64,000 nucleotides of DNA from NCBI RefSeq assembly GCF_010731735.1, contig NZ_AP022588.1:4464001-4528000 (forward strand), read 5' to 3'. Below the pieces are notes generated by a model. The model did not search any database and had not been told where the DNA came from. It saw only the letters and a list, made by a program, of their open reading frames with translations. Shown piece after piece: positions 8,693 through 17,034 of the stretch. The DNA comes from Mycolicibacterium sediminis (GTDB lineage: Bacteria > Actinomycetota > Actinomycetes > Mycobacteriales > Mycobacteriaceae). The translations under genes and the position numbers were made by a program. Numbering within the stretch: position 1 is the first letter of the stretch; each line of letters starts with the position of its first letter.

Positions 8693-9748
8693 CTAGCTCG
8701 GACCGCCGACGTTGCGGTCCTTCTCCACGGTTTCGTCCGTCGTGGTGTCGGTGTCGGTGTCGGTGGCGAACGTGTCGACGTCCTTCTTGTCGACCACACG
8801 GGTCTTGTAGAGGCTCGCGACCGTCGTGATGACCAGTGTCACGATGATGACGCCGAGGCTGGCCAGCGTGGGGATCTCGGGCACCGGCACGTGCTCGCCA
8901 CCGTTGATGAACGGCAACTCGTTCTCGTGCAGCGCGTGCAGGACGAGCTTGACGCCGATGAAGGCGAGGATGAACGCGAGCCCGTACGACAGGTACACCA
9001 GCCGCTTGAGCAGGTCACCGAGCAGGAAGTACAGCTGGCGCAGACCCATCAGCGCGAACACGTTCGCGGTGAACACGATGTAGGGCTCCTTGGTGAGCCC
9101 GTAGATCGCGGGGATCGAGTCCAGCGCGAACAGCAGGTCGGTGGTGCCGAGCGCCACGATCACGAGGAACATCGGCGTCATCAGACGCTTGCCGTCCTCC
9201 TTGATCCACAGCTTCAGACCGTCCCACTTGTCGGTGATGGTGACGTGCTTGCGGGCGAACTTCACGACGGCGTTCTCACCGTCGTCGTCGTGGTCGGTGT
9301 CGCGGACCAGCGAGATCGCGGTGTAGACGAGGAACGCGCCGAAGACGTAGAAGATCCAGGAGAACTGGTTGATGGCCACCGCGCCGAGCGCGATGAAGAT
9401 GCCGCGGAAGATCAGCGCCAGGATGATGCCGATCAGCAGCGCCTCCTGCTGATACTTCCTCGGCACCTTGAAGCTCGCCATGATGATCAGGAAGATGAAC
9501 AGGTTGTCTATCGAGAGGCTGTACTCGGTGAGCCAGCCCGCGAAGAACTCGACGCCGAACTGGCTGCCGTGGAAGTACGTGACCCACACGCCGAACGCGA
9601 CGGCCAGGCCGACGTAGAAGGACAGCGCGATCGCGCATTCCTTGAACGTCGGCTCGTGCGGGTTGCGAGCGATGAAGACGATGTCGAACAGCAGTACGGC
9701 GAGCGTCACGCCCAGGGTGACTGCCCACTCGATGCTGGTTACGTTCAC
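8693..9748 (-). CDS. TerC family integral membrane protein
   Basis: 351 residues with about seven to nine hydrophobic helices. It carries the TerC acidic signatures in membrane segments: EYSLSIDNLFIF and FALDSIPAIYG. Family members (TerC, Alx, MeeF/MeeY) are linked to tellurite resistance and manganese export. The C-terminus is a charged tail with a TDTDTDTTTDE run. GTG at 9748 is chosen because GGAGGAAC is 2-6 bases upstream. I looked for a manganese-sensing yybP-ykoY leader and did not recognise one. Confidence 0.92.
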   Translation of the reverse strand: MNVTSIEWAVTLGVTLAVLLFDIVFIARNPHEPTFKECAIALSFYVGLAVAFGVWVTYFHGSQFGVEFFAGWLTEYSLSIDNLFIFLIIMASFKVPRKYQQEALLIGIILALIFRGIFIALGAVAINQFSWIFYVFGAFLVYTAISLVRDTDHDDDGENAVVKFARKHVTITDKWDGLKLWIKEDGKRLMTPMFLVIVALGTTDLLFALDSIPAIYGLTKEPYIVFTANVFALMGLRQLYFLLGDLLKRLVYLSYGLAFILAFIGVKLVLHALHENELPFINGGEHVPVPEIPTLASLGVIIVTLVITTVASLYKTRVVDKKDVDTFATDTDTDTTTDETVEKDRNVGGPS

Positions 9749-10032
9749 AAGTTCCTCCGGTCGCGACAAAACGGCCGAGGTCTCTGCCACCGCATGATGC
9801 GGCCCGCGGCACCGGCCGCCCAACGTTGGACGACGTGATGACGAAACCGCGGCGAAGGAATACTCCCCTCGCGGCACAGTCTGTCAGATCGCTGCCAGTC
9901 CGGAAAATCGGACCGGTGTCGCGGCGTGTCCGCGGCGTCTCCCAGGCGCCCGTCCCCGCCACGGGCCGCCGTACGTGCGGGTACGGCGAGGATTCGGCCG
10001 TGTCGCCGCCACGGCCGCACGTTGGGCGCCGC
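9749..10032. other. Intergenic stretch, no gene recognised
   Basis: 284 bases between the TerC start and the stop of the small membrane protein. It must hold the TerC promoter and possibly a terminator for the next gene. The short open frames here have no recognisable protein features and no ribosome sites. No clear -10/-35 pair, riboswitch or palindrome could be identified by eye. Confidence 0.5.
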
Positions 10033-10260
10033 TCAGTCGTCCGCGTCGGGCGTGGCCTGCGTCGCCGGACCCGCGGTGGCCGAGGCGAGCCAGAGCGCGA
10101 TCAGGACGTCGGCTGCGGTGATGAACAGGCCCCACCAGTACATCCACCTCAGCGTCGGGTCGGGCTGGAAGAGGAAGTAGCCGAACAGGAAGATCGGGCC
10201 GACGATGCCGCACACGAGCACGAAGGCCTGGATGCGGAGGTACCGCCAGAAGGTCTGCAC
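10033..10260 (-). CDS. Small two-helix membrane protein
   Basis: 75 residues starting VQTFWRYLRIQAF, with two hydrophobic helices (about 11-32 and 39-60) and a short polar tail rich in Ala, Thr and Asp. GTG at 10260 is preferred over longer starts because a GGGAGGG stretch lies about 7 bases upstream, and because the extra N-terminal residues of the longer forms are arginine-rich and unlike a membrane leader. Function unknown; proteins of this size and shape are common in mycobacteria. Confidence 0.7.
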   Translation of the reverse strand: MQTFWRYLRIQAFVLVCGIVGPIFLFGYFLFQPDPTLRWMYWWGLFITAADVLIALWLASATAGPATQATPDADD

Positions 10261-10415
10261 CGGCCGCCCTCCCGTCTCGCGTCCGGGCCGTCCGGTGAGA
10301 CTACGGTCGCCGACCGCCCGCGGTAGGCCAATCGACGTCATGGCGACCACCGGCACCGCACCCCACCGGTTACGCTCCGACCGTCGAAGACCCACTGCGA
10401 GTGCGCGAGGTGACC

Positions 10416-10823
10416 GTGAACCTTGAACTGCTGAGCCCCACCGTCGAGATCGGGTTGGTCACCACCAATCTCGACGCGATGGTCGACTTCTACGAAGGCT
10501 TCCTGGGACTCGAGTTGCAGGGCGAGATCGAGTTCGCCGAGGGCTCGCAACGCCGCTACGTCCTCGGCGCGAGCGTGCTGAAACTGGTCAGCTACCACAC
10601 CCCGCCCGCGGCGCCACCCGTTCCCGGCGGCGGCAAGGCACAGGCCGGGCTGCGCTACTTCACCATCGGCGTCACCGGTCTCGCCGCGGCGGCGCAGAAG
10701 GTGGAGGCGGCCGGCTACCAGATCGTCGAACCGCCGACCGAGTTCGCACCGGTGCCCGGCATGGGCTGGATGTTCATCGCCGATCCGGACGGCAACTCGA
10801 TCGAGCTGTTCGGGACGTTGTGA
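10416..10823 (+). CDS. VOC (glyoxalase-fold) family protein
   Basis: 135 residues of one vicinal-oxygen-chelate module pair. Recognisable parts are the VEIGLVTTNLDAMVDFY opening, the central GLRYFTIGVT strand, and the closing FIADPDGNSIELFG. The Glu in IELFG is the usual metal ligand. Substrate unknown. Three in-frame GTGs lie at 10401, 10410 and 10416; the last is chosen because GAGGTGA sits directly upstream with a suitable distance, an arrangement repeated at the next gene. Confidence 0.85.
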   Translation: MNLELLSPTVEIGLVTTNLDAMVDFYEGFLGLELQGEIEFAEGSQRRYVLGASVLKLVSYHTPPAAPPVPGGGKAQAGLRYFTIGVTGLAAAAQKVEAAGYQIVEPPTEFAPVPGMGWMFIADPDGNSIELFGTL

Positions 10824-10863
10824 GCGTGGCCGCACGCCCGTCCGCACCCGATCCGAGGTGACC

Positions 10864-11514
10864 GTGCCCGATGCTTGCGACGGGATCTGGGAGGTCATGT
10901 CGACCGCCCGGACGATCCGTCGCTTCACCGACGAGCCGGTCGACGACGCGGTGCTGGCCCGCTGCATCGAGGCCGCGACGTGGGCGCCGTCGGGCGCCAA
11001 CGCGCAGGCGTGGCGCTTCGTGGTGTTGCGCTCACCCGAGCAGCGGGAGGTGGTCGCCGAGGCAGCGCGCCGGGCGCTCACCGTCATCGAGGAGGCCTAC
11101 GGTATGACCCGGCCCGCCGCCGACGACGACTCCCGGCGCGCCAGGGACAACCGGGCCACCTACGAGCTGCACGACCGGGCGGGTGAGTTCACGTCTGTCC
11201 TGTTCGCCCAGCGGCGGCTGCGCCTCGCGTCCGACATGCTGCTCGGCGGCTCGATCTTCCCCGCCATGCAGAACTTCTTGCTCGCCGCTCGCGCCCAGGG
11301 GCTCGGCGCGTGCCTGACCAGCTGGTCGTCCTACGGCGGAGAGACGTTGCTGCGCAACGCGATCGGGGTGCCCGACGACTGGATGCTGGCCGGCCACGTC
11401 GTGGTGGGGTGGCCGAAGGGCAGGCACGGACCGGTGCGCCGGCGTCCATGGCAGGCGGCCGTCAACGCCGATCACTGGGACGCGCCGGCGCCGGGGATCA
11501 CCGCCGAGCCCTGA
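10864..11514 (+). CDS. Nitroreductase family protein
   Basis: 216 residues of the FMN-binding nitroreductase fold: STARTIRRFTDEPV binds flavin at the N-terminus, APSGANAQAWRF follows, and AAQGLGACLTSW-type sequence lies toward the C-terminus. Members reduce nitro groups, quinones or enones with NAD(P)H. The start at 10864 has the same GAGGTGACC leader as the VOC gene 40 bases upstream, so the two are probably co-transcribed and similarly translated. Confidence 0.88.
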   Translation: MPDACDGIWEVMSTARTIRRFTDEPVDDAVLARCIEAATWAPSGANAQAWRFVVLRSPEQREVVAEAARRALTVIEEAYGMTRPAADDDSRRARDNRATYELHDRAGEFTSVLFAQRRLRLASDMLLGGSIFPAMQNFLLAARAQGLGACLTSWSSYGGETLLRNAIGVPDDWMLAGHVVVGWPKGRHGPVRRRPWQAAVNADHWDAPAPGITAEP

Positions 11515-11606
11515 CCCGCGAGCGTTCCGCAAGCGGCTCCAGCGAACTCAGGTCCTGACCCGGCGTGTCGGCCGCAGACACGCACGCTCGCCGAAAGAAA
11601 CGCCCC

Positions 11607-12353
11607 CTAGGCGGGGATGACGACGAGCAGCGCGTTGCCGTCGCGTTCGACGGTCATGCCCGCGCGCCGTGCGATCGCCGCCACCTTGCCGGCGTCGTCG
11701 GGTTCGGCGCGCGAGGTGACCAGCGCACGGGCCAGCCGACCCTTGTGGGCCTTGTTGAAGTGGCTGACCACCGTGCGGGTGCCGTCGGGCCGCTCGGACA
11801 CCACGTCGACGTCGACGGCGCCGGGCACGCGACCCAGCGCCGCGTAGGCGCCCGAGCGCAGGTCGACGATCAGCTCGCGCCGCGACAGGTCGGCGAGGAC
11901 GGGTTCGAGCGCCGGCTTCCACCGGGCGGCCATCGTGGGTGCGCCGGGGAGCTTCGAACCCGCCGACAGCCGGTAGGCGGGGATCTCGTCGTCGGCGCGC
12001 AGCAGCCCGAACAGTGCCGAGCCCACCATCAGCCGCGCCCGCGCCCGTACCGCCGTCGCGCCGCGCAGCGATTCGACGTCGAGCGCGTCGTAGAGCACTC
12101 CCGTGTAGCGGCTGATCGCGGGCATGGTCGGCGCAGTCGGAACGGCGGCGTTGCGGTCGATCTCGCCGTCCTGCGCGGCCGAGATGCCCAGCGCGGCGCG
12201 GCAGGCCGGACGGTCGGCGGCCAGCGCGACGACCTCGTCGGCCAGCCGGCGGCGCACCGGGTCGAGTTCGGGGAAGCCGAGGGCGTCGAACCGCAGCGGC
12301 GGACCGTCACCGCCGTCGCGCTTGGTCTCCGACGGCGGCAGCAGGACGATCAC
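11607..12353 (-). CDS. yaaA: YaaA family peroxide-stress protein
   Basis: 248 residues beginning with IVLLPPSETK, the signature of YaaA/DUF328, followed by RYTGVLYDALD and SHFNKAHKGRLARAL, both characteristic. In E. coli YaaA lowers free iron during peroxide stress. The start is GTG at 12353. Here it sits 20 bases downstream of the phosphodiesterase-like gene on the same strand, so it may be the last gene of that operon. Confidence 0.92.
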   Translation of the reverse strand: MIVLLPPSETKRDGGDGPPLRFDALGFPELDPVRRRLADEVVALAADRPACRAALGISAAQDGEIDRNAAVPTAPTMPAISRYTGVLYDALDVESLRGATAVRARARLMVGSALFGLLRADDEIPAYRLSAGSKLPGAPTMAARWKPALEPVLADLSRRELIVDLRSGAYAALGRVPGAVDVDVVSERPDGTRTVVSHFNKAHKGRLARALVTSRAEPDDAGKVAAIARRAGMTVERDGNALLVVIPA

Positions 12354-12373
12354 GGGCGTCGAGGGTAGCCGGG

Positions 12374-13522
12374 TCAGCGATGGGCCAGCAGCAGCGGCAC
12401 CCGCTGCTCGGCCGTCGTCAGCGACCCGTGGTGCCCGATGAACGACGACTCCACGGGTTCGGTGGCCCGGCGGACGAGCGCCACCTGGTCGCGTGCGGCG
12501 GCGACCACGTCGCCGATCCGCGCCCGCACCTCGTCGGACACGCGCGGGCCGAACCAGCCGGCGGCCACCGCCTCGTCGCGCGACACCACCCAGGCCCGGT
12601 CGCCGAGCCCGTCGCGCCAGGCGGCGAGCACGTCCTCGGCGGCGCCGCGGTCGACGTACACGTGGCGGGCTCGGACCTCGCCACCGATCGCGGCGACGCC
12701 GCGTAGCAGTGCGGGGGAGTCGTCGAGGTCGACCGTGCTCCCTCCGTCGACGGCCACCATCCCGTGATCGGCGACCACGGCGAGCAGGCCGCCGGGCGGC
12801 AGGCCCTCGACGACGGACTCGACGAGGCGGTCGACCTGCCGCAGTTGCATCCGCCAGGCCTCCGAACCGGGGCCGTACAGGTGGCCCAGCATGTCGAGGT
12901 CGGCGTGATAGCCGTAGCAGAATCCGCCGTCGGTGACCACGGATCGCGCCCGTGCGGCCAGGTCGCCGATGGCGTGCACCCCGACGTAGCGACCGCCGCG
13001 CAGGACCGCCCGGGTCAGGCCGGAGTCCGCGAACTTCGCCGCGGAGACGACGCTGACCGCCAAGCCCGCGGTTTCGGCGCGCTCGAAGGTGGTCGGAAGC
13101 GGTTGCACCCGTTCGGGTTCCGCCTTATCGCGGAGATCCTCGCCCCACGGGTGCGGTCGCCAGGTGAGGGCGTTGACGACACCGGTTCCGGGCAGCAGGA
13201 AGCTGTAGCCGACCATCCCGTGCTCGCCCGACCGGCGGCCGGTGCCGACGGCGGCGAGCCCGGCCGCGGTGGTCGACGGGAAGCCGACGCTGAGCGCGCG
13301 CCCCCGCATCCCCGCCATCACGGGCGCGTCGGCGGCGTGGGCGTCGAGCAACTCCTCGCCGAGACCGTCGATCAGCAGGACGCACGCGCCCGAGACGTCG
13401 GCGGGCAACGTGATCGAACTGGGAAAGCCCGACGCGCCCATGGCGGTCAGCACCGCGGGGACCACGTCGGCGAGGTGGGGGACGCCGTCGTCCGGCGCCG
13501 GCAGTGCGGCGAAGCCGGTCAT
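12374..13522 (-). CDS. Alkaline phosphatase/nucleotide pyrophosphatase superfamily protein
   Basis: 382 residues of the type I phosphodiesterase/nucleotide pyrophosphatase fold. Metal-binding segments are visible: VLLIDGLG near 47-54, FPSTTAAGLAAVGTG with the nucleophile Thr, the YGYHADLDMLGHLYGPGS segment, and VVADHGMV. Such enzymes cleave phosphodiester or pyrophosphate bonds. Its ATG overlaps the stop of the methyltransferase gene upstream (ATGA), which implies translational coupling. Confidence 0.87.
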   Translation of the reverse strand: MTGFAALPAPDDGVPHLADVVPAVLTAMGASGFPSSITLPADVSGACVLLIDGLGEELLDAHAADAPVMAGMRGRALSVGFPSTTAAGLAAVGTGRRSGEHGMVGYSFLLPGTGVVNALTWRPHPWGEDLRDKAEPERVQPLPTTFERAETAGLAVSVVSAAKFADSGLTRAVLRGGRYVGVHAIGDLAARARSVVTDGGFCYGYHADLDMLGHLYGPGSEAWRMQLRQVDRLVESVVEGLPPGGLLAVVADHGMVAVDGGSTVDLDDSPALLRGVAAIGGEVRARHVYVDRGAAEDVLAAWRDGLGDRAWVVSRDEAVAAGWFGPRVSDEVRARIGDVVAAARDQVALVRRATEPVESSFIGHHGSLTTAEQRVPLLLAHR

Positions 13523-14106
13523 CCGGCCATCCTGGCGTGCACGGACACCGCGTAGTCGCCGCCGGTGAACGGTTCGCGCTCCCAGGTCGCCCACCGCGCG
13601 ACGAGACGCAGGCCCGCGTCGGCGGCGAACGCGTCGTAGCGGTCCACCGGGAGCCGGTCGAGCTGGAAGCCGGCGACCAGCAGGCCGGTGGGCGCCAACT
13701 GCGCGGTGAGCGCCGACAGGACCGGCACCTCCGTTCCGGGCGCGACGAAGATCATCACGTTCCCGGCGAGGACCACGACGTCGAACGGCGCGTCGGCGAG
13801 TCCGGCGACCGCGGTGAGGTCGGATCGCAGCCACGTCAGCTCGGGGGCCTCGGCCCGGGCGGTGTCCAGCATCGCCTCGTCGAGGTCGACGCCCACGACC
13901 GTGCGCCCCCTCCTGGCGAGTTCGATGGCGACGCGTCCCGTGCCGCATCCGGCGTCGAGCACCCGCGACCCACCGATCTCGCTCAGCAGACCGTCGACCA
14001 GGTCCGCCTCGCCGTGGATCTCCTGGCCGTCGGCCGCTAGCGTCCGCCAGCGTGCGTCGTAGTCGTCACCGCGGGGGGCGTCGGTCTCCTGCCAGCGCGT
14101 ACTCAT
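13519..14106 (-). CDS. Class I SAM-dependent methyltransferase
   Basis: 195 residues. The SAM-binding motif VLDAGCGTGRVAIELA lies around 49-64, followed by VGVDLDEAML with the acidic ribose-binding residue. No substrate-specific domain is visible. It is the upstream partner of the phosphodiesterase-type gene, overlapping it by the ATGA tetranucleotide, so the two are probably made together. Confidence 0.88.
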   Translation of the reverse strand: MSTRWQETDAPRGDDYDARWRTLAADGQEIHGEADLVDGLLSEIGGSRVLDAGCGTGRVAIELARRGRTVVGVDLDEAMLDTARAEAPELTWLRSDLTAVAGLADAPFDVVVLAGNVMIFVAPGTEVPVLSALTAQLAPTGLLVAGFQLDRLPVDRYDAFAADAGLRLVARWATWEREPFTGGDYAVSVHARMAG

Positions 14107-14135
14107 CTGGCCATCCTCGCACCGCCCGCCGATCG

Positions 14136-14552
14136 TCAGCCGGCGACGATCGACTCCCCACGGACGACGACGGCCTTGGCCTCGAGCGGCTTGGTGGCCG
14201 GACCCTTGACGACGGCCCCCTCGAGGTCGAACCTGCTGCCGTGGCAGCGGCAGACGATGTTCGCGTCGTCGACCTCGGAGACGTTGCACCCGGCGTGCGG
14301 GCACACCGCGGAGAAGCCCTTGAACACGCCGGCGGTGGGTTGGGTGACCACGACGTCGTCGACGATCACGCCGGAGCCGACGGGAACGTCCGCCGTTGCG
14401 GCCAACGTGGCCGGCGCGCCGTCGGCGCTCGAGGTCGCGGACGGCGCAGCGCCGTCGCCGGCACCGCTGCACGCGGCGGCCGTGGCGACGACGCCGAGTG
14501 CGGCGCCCGCGAGGACGGCGCGGCGTGGCGGGTGGAGGTCGTTCAGGGGCAT
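14136..14552 (-). CDS. Secreted Rieske [2Fe-2S] lipoprotein
   Basis: 138 residues. The N-terminus has a twin-arginine pair (HPPRRAVLAG), a hydrophobic stretch and a lipobox-like ATAAAC (Cys28), so it is probably exported by Tat and lipid-anchored. A Rieske cluster domain follows with CPHAGC and CRCHGSRF, giving the two Cys and two His cluster ligands. It lacks any fused dehydrogenase or oxygenase domain. A role as an envelope electron carrier is inference. Confidence 0.85.
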   Translation of the reverse strand: MPLNDLHPPRRAVLAGAALGVVATAAACSGAGDGAAPSATSSADGAPATLAATADVPVGSGVIVDDVVVTQPTAGVFKGFSAVCPHAGCNVSEVDDANIVCRCHGSRFDLEGAVVKGPATKPLEAKAVVVRGESIVAG

Positions 14553-15055
14553 GCGGGCTCGCTTCGGTCACGCCGCGCCGGGGCTGTGGCACGGACCTGT
14601 ACTGGAAGTCTGGACCCGCTCGAACCGCGGGCGCGCAACTACGGAGAAACCGTCACCGACACGTCTCGATCGGCGCCGACGACGCGCCCGGCGAGGTGTC
14701 GATCCGGCGGTTCGCCCGGTGCCGATGGCCGGCCGGGGCGATCGAACCCCGCTCGGTGCCGCAGCCGCCGAACGCGTGCGGCAGGTGGCTCGCGAATCCC
14801 GTTGTCCCGAAATGCCGTCGGGTGCCCGGCGGACCGGAAGCTCCCCGTCCGGCGGCACGACCGTCACGCCTCGCGGCGACGCGACGCGTGCTCCCGTCCA
14901 CCGCCGTTGGCAGCGATCGCCCAGGTCGTGGAGCGCGCGACCGGACCCCCCGCGCTGCTACCCTGCCAGTGCTGCCCGCCTGGTCACCGAACCCCGGCAG
15001 CCGAGGGCGATGACGTGCCAACCACGCGAAGACGGAATTCGAGAAGTCGTACGGA
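14553..15055. other. Long non-coding stretch between divergent genes
   Basis: 503 bases between the starts of the Rieske gene (minus) and the acyltransferase gene (plus). Open frames here are arginine/proline-rich, lack ribosome sites and overlap on both strands, so I do not call a gene. It should contain both promoters. I could not identify a convincing promoter, tRNA, riboswitch or repeat. Confidence 0.5.
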
Positions 15056-16306
15056 ATGAGTGTTCTGCCCAGCGGTGAGATCAAGGCCCTGACGGGTCTT
15101 CGCATCGTCGCCGCCGTGTGGGTGGTGCTCTTCCACTTCCGGCCCCTGTTCTGGGAGGCCGCACCGGGGTTCTCCTCGGCACTGAGCCCGGTCCTCGATC
15201 GCGGCGCGCAGGGCGTCGACCTCTTCTTCATCCTCAGCGGTTTCGTGCTGACCTGGAACTACCTGGAGAAGATGGGACGCACCTGGTCCACCCGGGCGAC
15301 CATCCGCTTCCTGTGGTTGCGGCTGGCGAGGGTGTGGCCGGTGTACCTCGTCACCCTTCATCTCGCCGCCGCGCTCGTCATCTTCACCATCTACGTCGGC
15401 CACGTGCCGCCGGAGAGCACCGCGGAGTTCAACGCCGTCAGCTATCTGCGGCAGCTGTTCCTGGTGCAACTCTGGTTCCAGCCGTACTTCGACTTCTCCA
15501 GCTGGAACGGCCCGGCGTGGTCGATCAGCGCGGAGTGGTTGGCCTACCTGCTGTTCGGTGGCCTCATCCTGGTGGTGTTCCGGGTCGCCCGCGCGACGCG
15601 GGCCCGCAGTCTGCTGGTGCTCGCGATGGCGGCGTCGCTGCCACCGGTGGTGCTGCTGCTGGCGTCCGGTCAGTTCTACAGTCCCTGGAGTTGGCTGCCG
15701 AGGATCGTCATGCAGTTCACCGCGGGCGCGCTGGCCTGCGCGGCGGTGCGCAAGCTCCGGCCGGGCGACCGCACCCGGTACGCGGCAGGCGCGGCGTCGC
15801 TGCTCCTGGTGGCCGCGGTCGTCGGGGCGCTGTACTACTTCGACGCCCACCCCAATCCCAGGATCACCGACGCCGGCGGACTGGTGGATCTCCTCTTCAT
15901 GCCGCTCGTCGTCACGCTGGCGATCGGCGCGGGCACGCTGCCCCGGCTGCTGTCCACCCGCGTGATGGTCTACCTGGGCCAGGTGTCGTTCGGGTTGTAC
16001 ATGGTGCACGAGATCGTGCACAACGCGTGGATCTGGGCGACCAAGCAGTTCGAGCTGACCCTCACCGGACCCATGGGGATCGTCATGCTGCTGGGGCTGC
16101 TCGCGGTGGCGCTGGGCATCGCCTGCCTCATCTACCACCTGGTCGAGGAACCCGCGCGGCACTGGATGCGGCGGATGGTCGACGTCAGGGGAGTGGCGCC
16201 CGCACCGCGTGAGGCTCCAGCCAAGGACACAGCCACCGCCGGTAGGCTGCAGAACCTCGGCGACCACGAGTCGCGATCGGAATCCCGTCCGGCCCGCGCC
16301 GGCTGA
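15056..16306 (+). CDS. Acyltransferase-3 (OafA/YrhL-like) membrane protein
   Basis: 416 residues with about ten membrane helices. The family signatures are LTGLRIVAAVWVVLFHF (the catalytic His region) and GVDLFFILSGFVLTW, with WSISAEW and FGLYMVHE further on. Members transfer acetyl or other acyl groups from the cytoplasm to sugars or lipids outside the membrane. The last 40 or so residues are polar and likely cytoplasmic. A secreted SGNH hydrolase gene follows after 38 bases; in many bacteria the two activities are fused in one protein, so they may act together. Confidence 0.9.
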   Translation: MSVLPSGEIKALTGLRIVAAVWVVLFHFRPLFWEAAPGFSSALSPVLDRGAQGVDLFFILSGFVLTWNYLEKMGRTWSTRATIRFLWLRLARVWPVYLVTLHLAAALVIFTIYVGHVPPESTAEFNAVSYLRQLFLVQLWFQPYFDFSSWNGPAWSISAEWLAYLLFGGLILVVFRVARATRARSLLVLAMAASLPPVVLLLASGQFYSPWSWLPRIVMQFTAGALACAAVRKLRPGDRTRYAAGAASLLLVAAVVGALYYFDAHPNPRITDAGGLVDLLFMPLVVTLAIGAGTLPRLLSTRVMVYLGQVSFGLYMVHEIVHNAWIWATKQFELTLTGPMGIVMLLGLLAVALGIACLIYHLVEEPARHWMRRMVDVRGVAPAPREAPAKDTATAGRLQNLGDHESRSESRPARAG

Positions 16307-16344
16307 CGTCGCTCCGGCCGAGCCGGCTGACTGTGGAGGTAGTG

Positions 16345-17031
16345 GTGGGCCGTTCGGCCGCGGTGGTGCTGGCGCTCGTCGTCATGGCGGGCACGCTGCT
16401 CCCGACGCAGCAACCCGCGTACGCGCCGGCGGGTCGCGAGACCGCGATGGTGCCGATCGCCGTCGTCGGCGACTCGTACACCACGGGCAGCAACGAAGGC
16501 GGCAACGGTGCCAGGAACTGGACGGGGCTCGCGTGGCAGAAGCTCGCCAGGCAGGGCCTGCAGGTCGACGCCGAGGTGGCCGCCGAGGGACGTGCCGGCT
16601 ACGTGGTCCGCGGATACCAGAACAGCGTCTTCGGCGACCTGGCTCCCCGCGCCGTGCGGCCCGACGACGCGCTCGTCGTCTTCTACGGGTCCCGCAACGA
16701 CCAGGACGCCGACCCGCTGATGCTCGCCTCGGCGGCGCAGGGCGCCTTCGACTTCGCGCGCCGCACGGCTCCGGCGGCACGGCTGCTGGTGATCGGGCCG
16801 CCGTGGCCGACCGCCGACGTCCCACCGGCCGTCCTGCAGATCCGCGACGTCCTGCGGCTCACCGCGGGAATCGCCGGGGCGACGTTCATCGATCCGCTCG
16901 CCGAGGGCTGGTTCGTGGGTCGACCCGAGCTGATCGGTGGCGACGGCGTCCATCCGACCGACGCGGGCCACGCCTACATGGCGGACAAGATCGCCGCGCT
17001 GATCGCCGCCGAACTCCCGCGCCGGGTCTGA
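16345..17031 (+). CDS. Secreted SGNH/GDSL hydrolase
   Basis: 228 residues: a signal peptide (about 1-27, ending near PAYA) and an SGNH hydrolase domain with block I VVGDSYTTG (nucleophile Ser), block III-like YGSRND (Asn), and block V GVHPTDAGH with the Asp-x-x-His pair. GTG at 16345 is chosen because GGAGGT lies 4 bases upstream. Position just after the acyltransferase gene suggests a paired role in adding or removing acyl groups on an envelope glycan or lipid. It converges on the next gene with 3 bases between stops. Confidence 0.85.
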   Translation: MGRSAAVVLALVVMAGTLLPTQQPAYAPAGRETAMVPIAVVGDSYTTGSNEGGNGARNWTGLAWQKLARQGLQVDAEVAAEGRAGYVVRGYQNSVFGDLAPRAVRPDDALVVFYGSRNDQDADPLMLASAAQGAFDFARRTAPAARLLVIGPPWPTADVPPAVLQIRDVLRLTAGIAGATFIDPLAEGWFVGRPELIGGDGVHPTDAGHAYMADKIAALIAAELPRRV

Positions 17032-17034
17032 CCC

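Noticed and set aside
9749..9860. Manganese riboswitch (yybP-ykoY) in front of terC
   Set aside because: I looked because TerC relatives are often under this element, but could not find its conserved internal-loop sequences.
14653..15231. Minus-strand frame of 192 codons crossing the start of the acyltransferase gene
   Set aside because: Overlaps a well-supported gene, has no ribosome site, and reads as basic low-complexity sequence.
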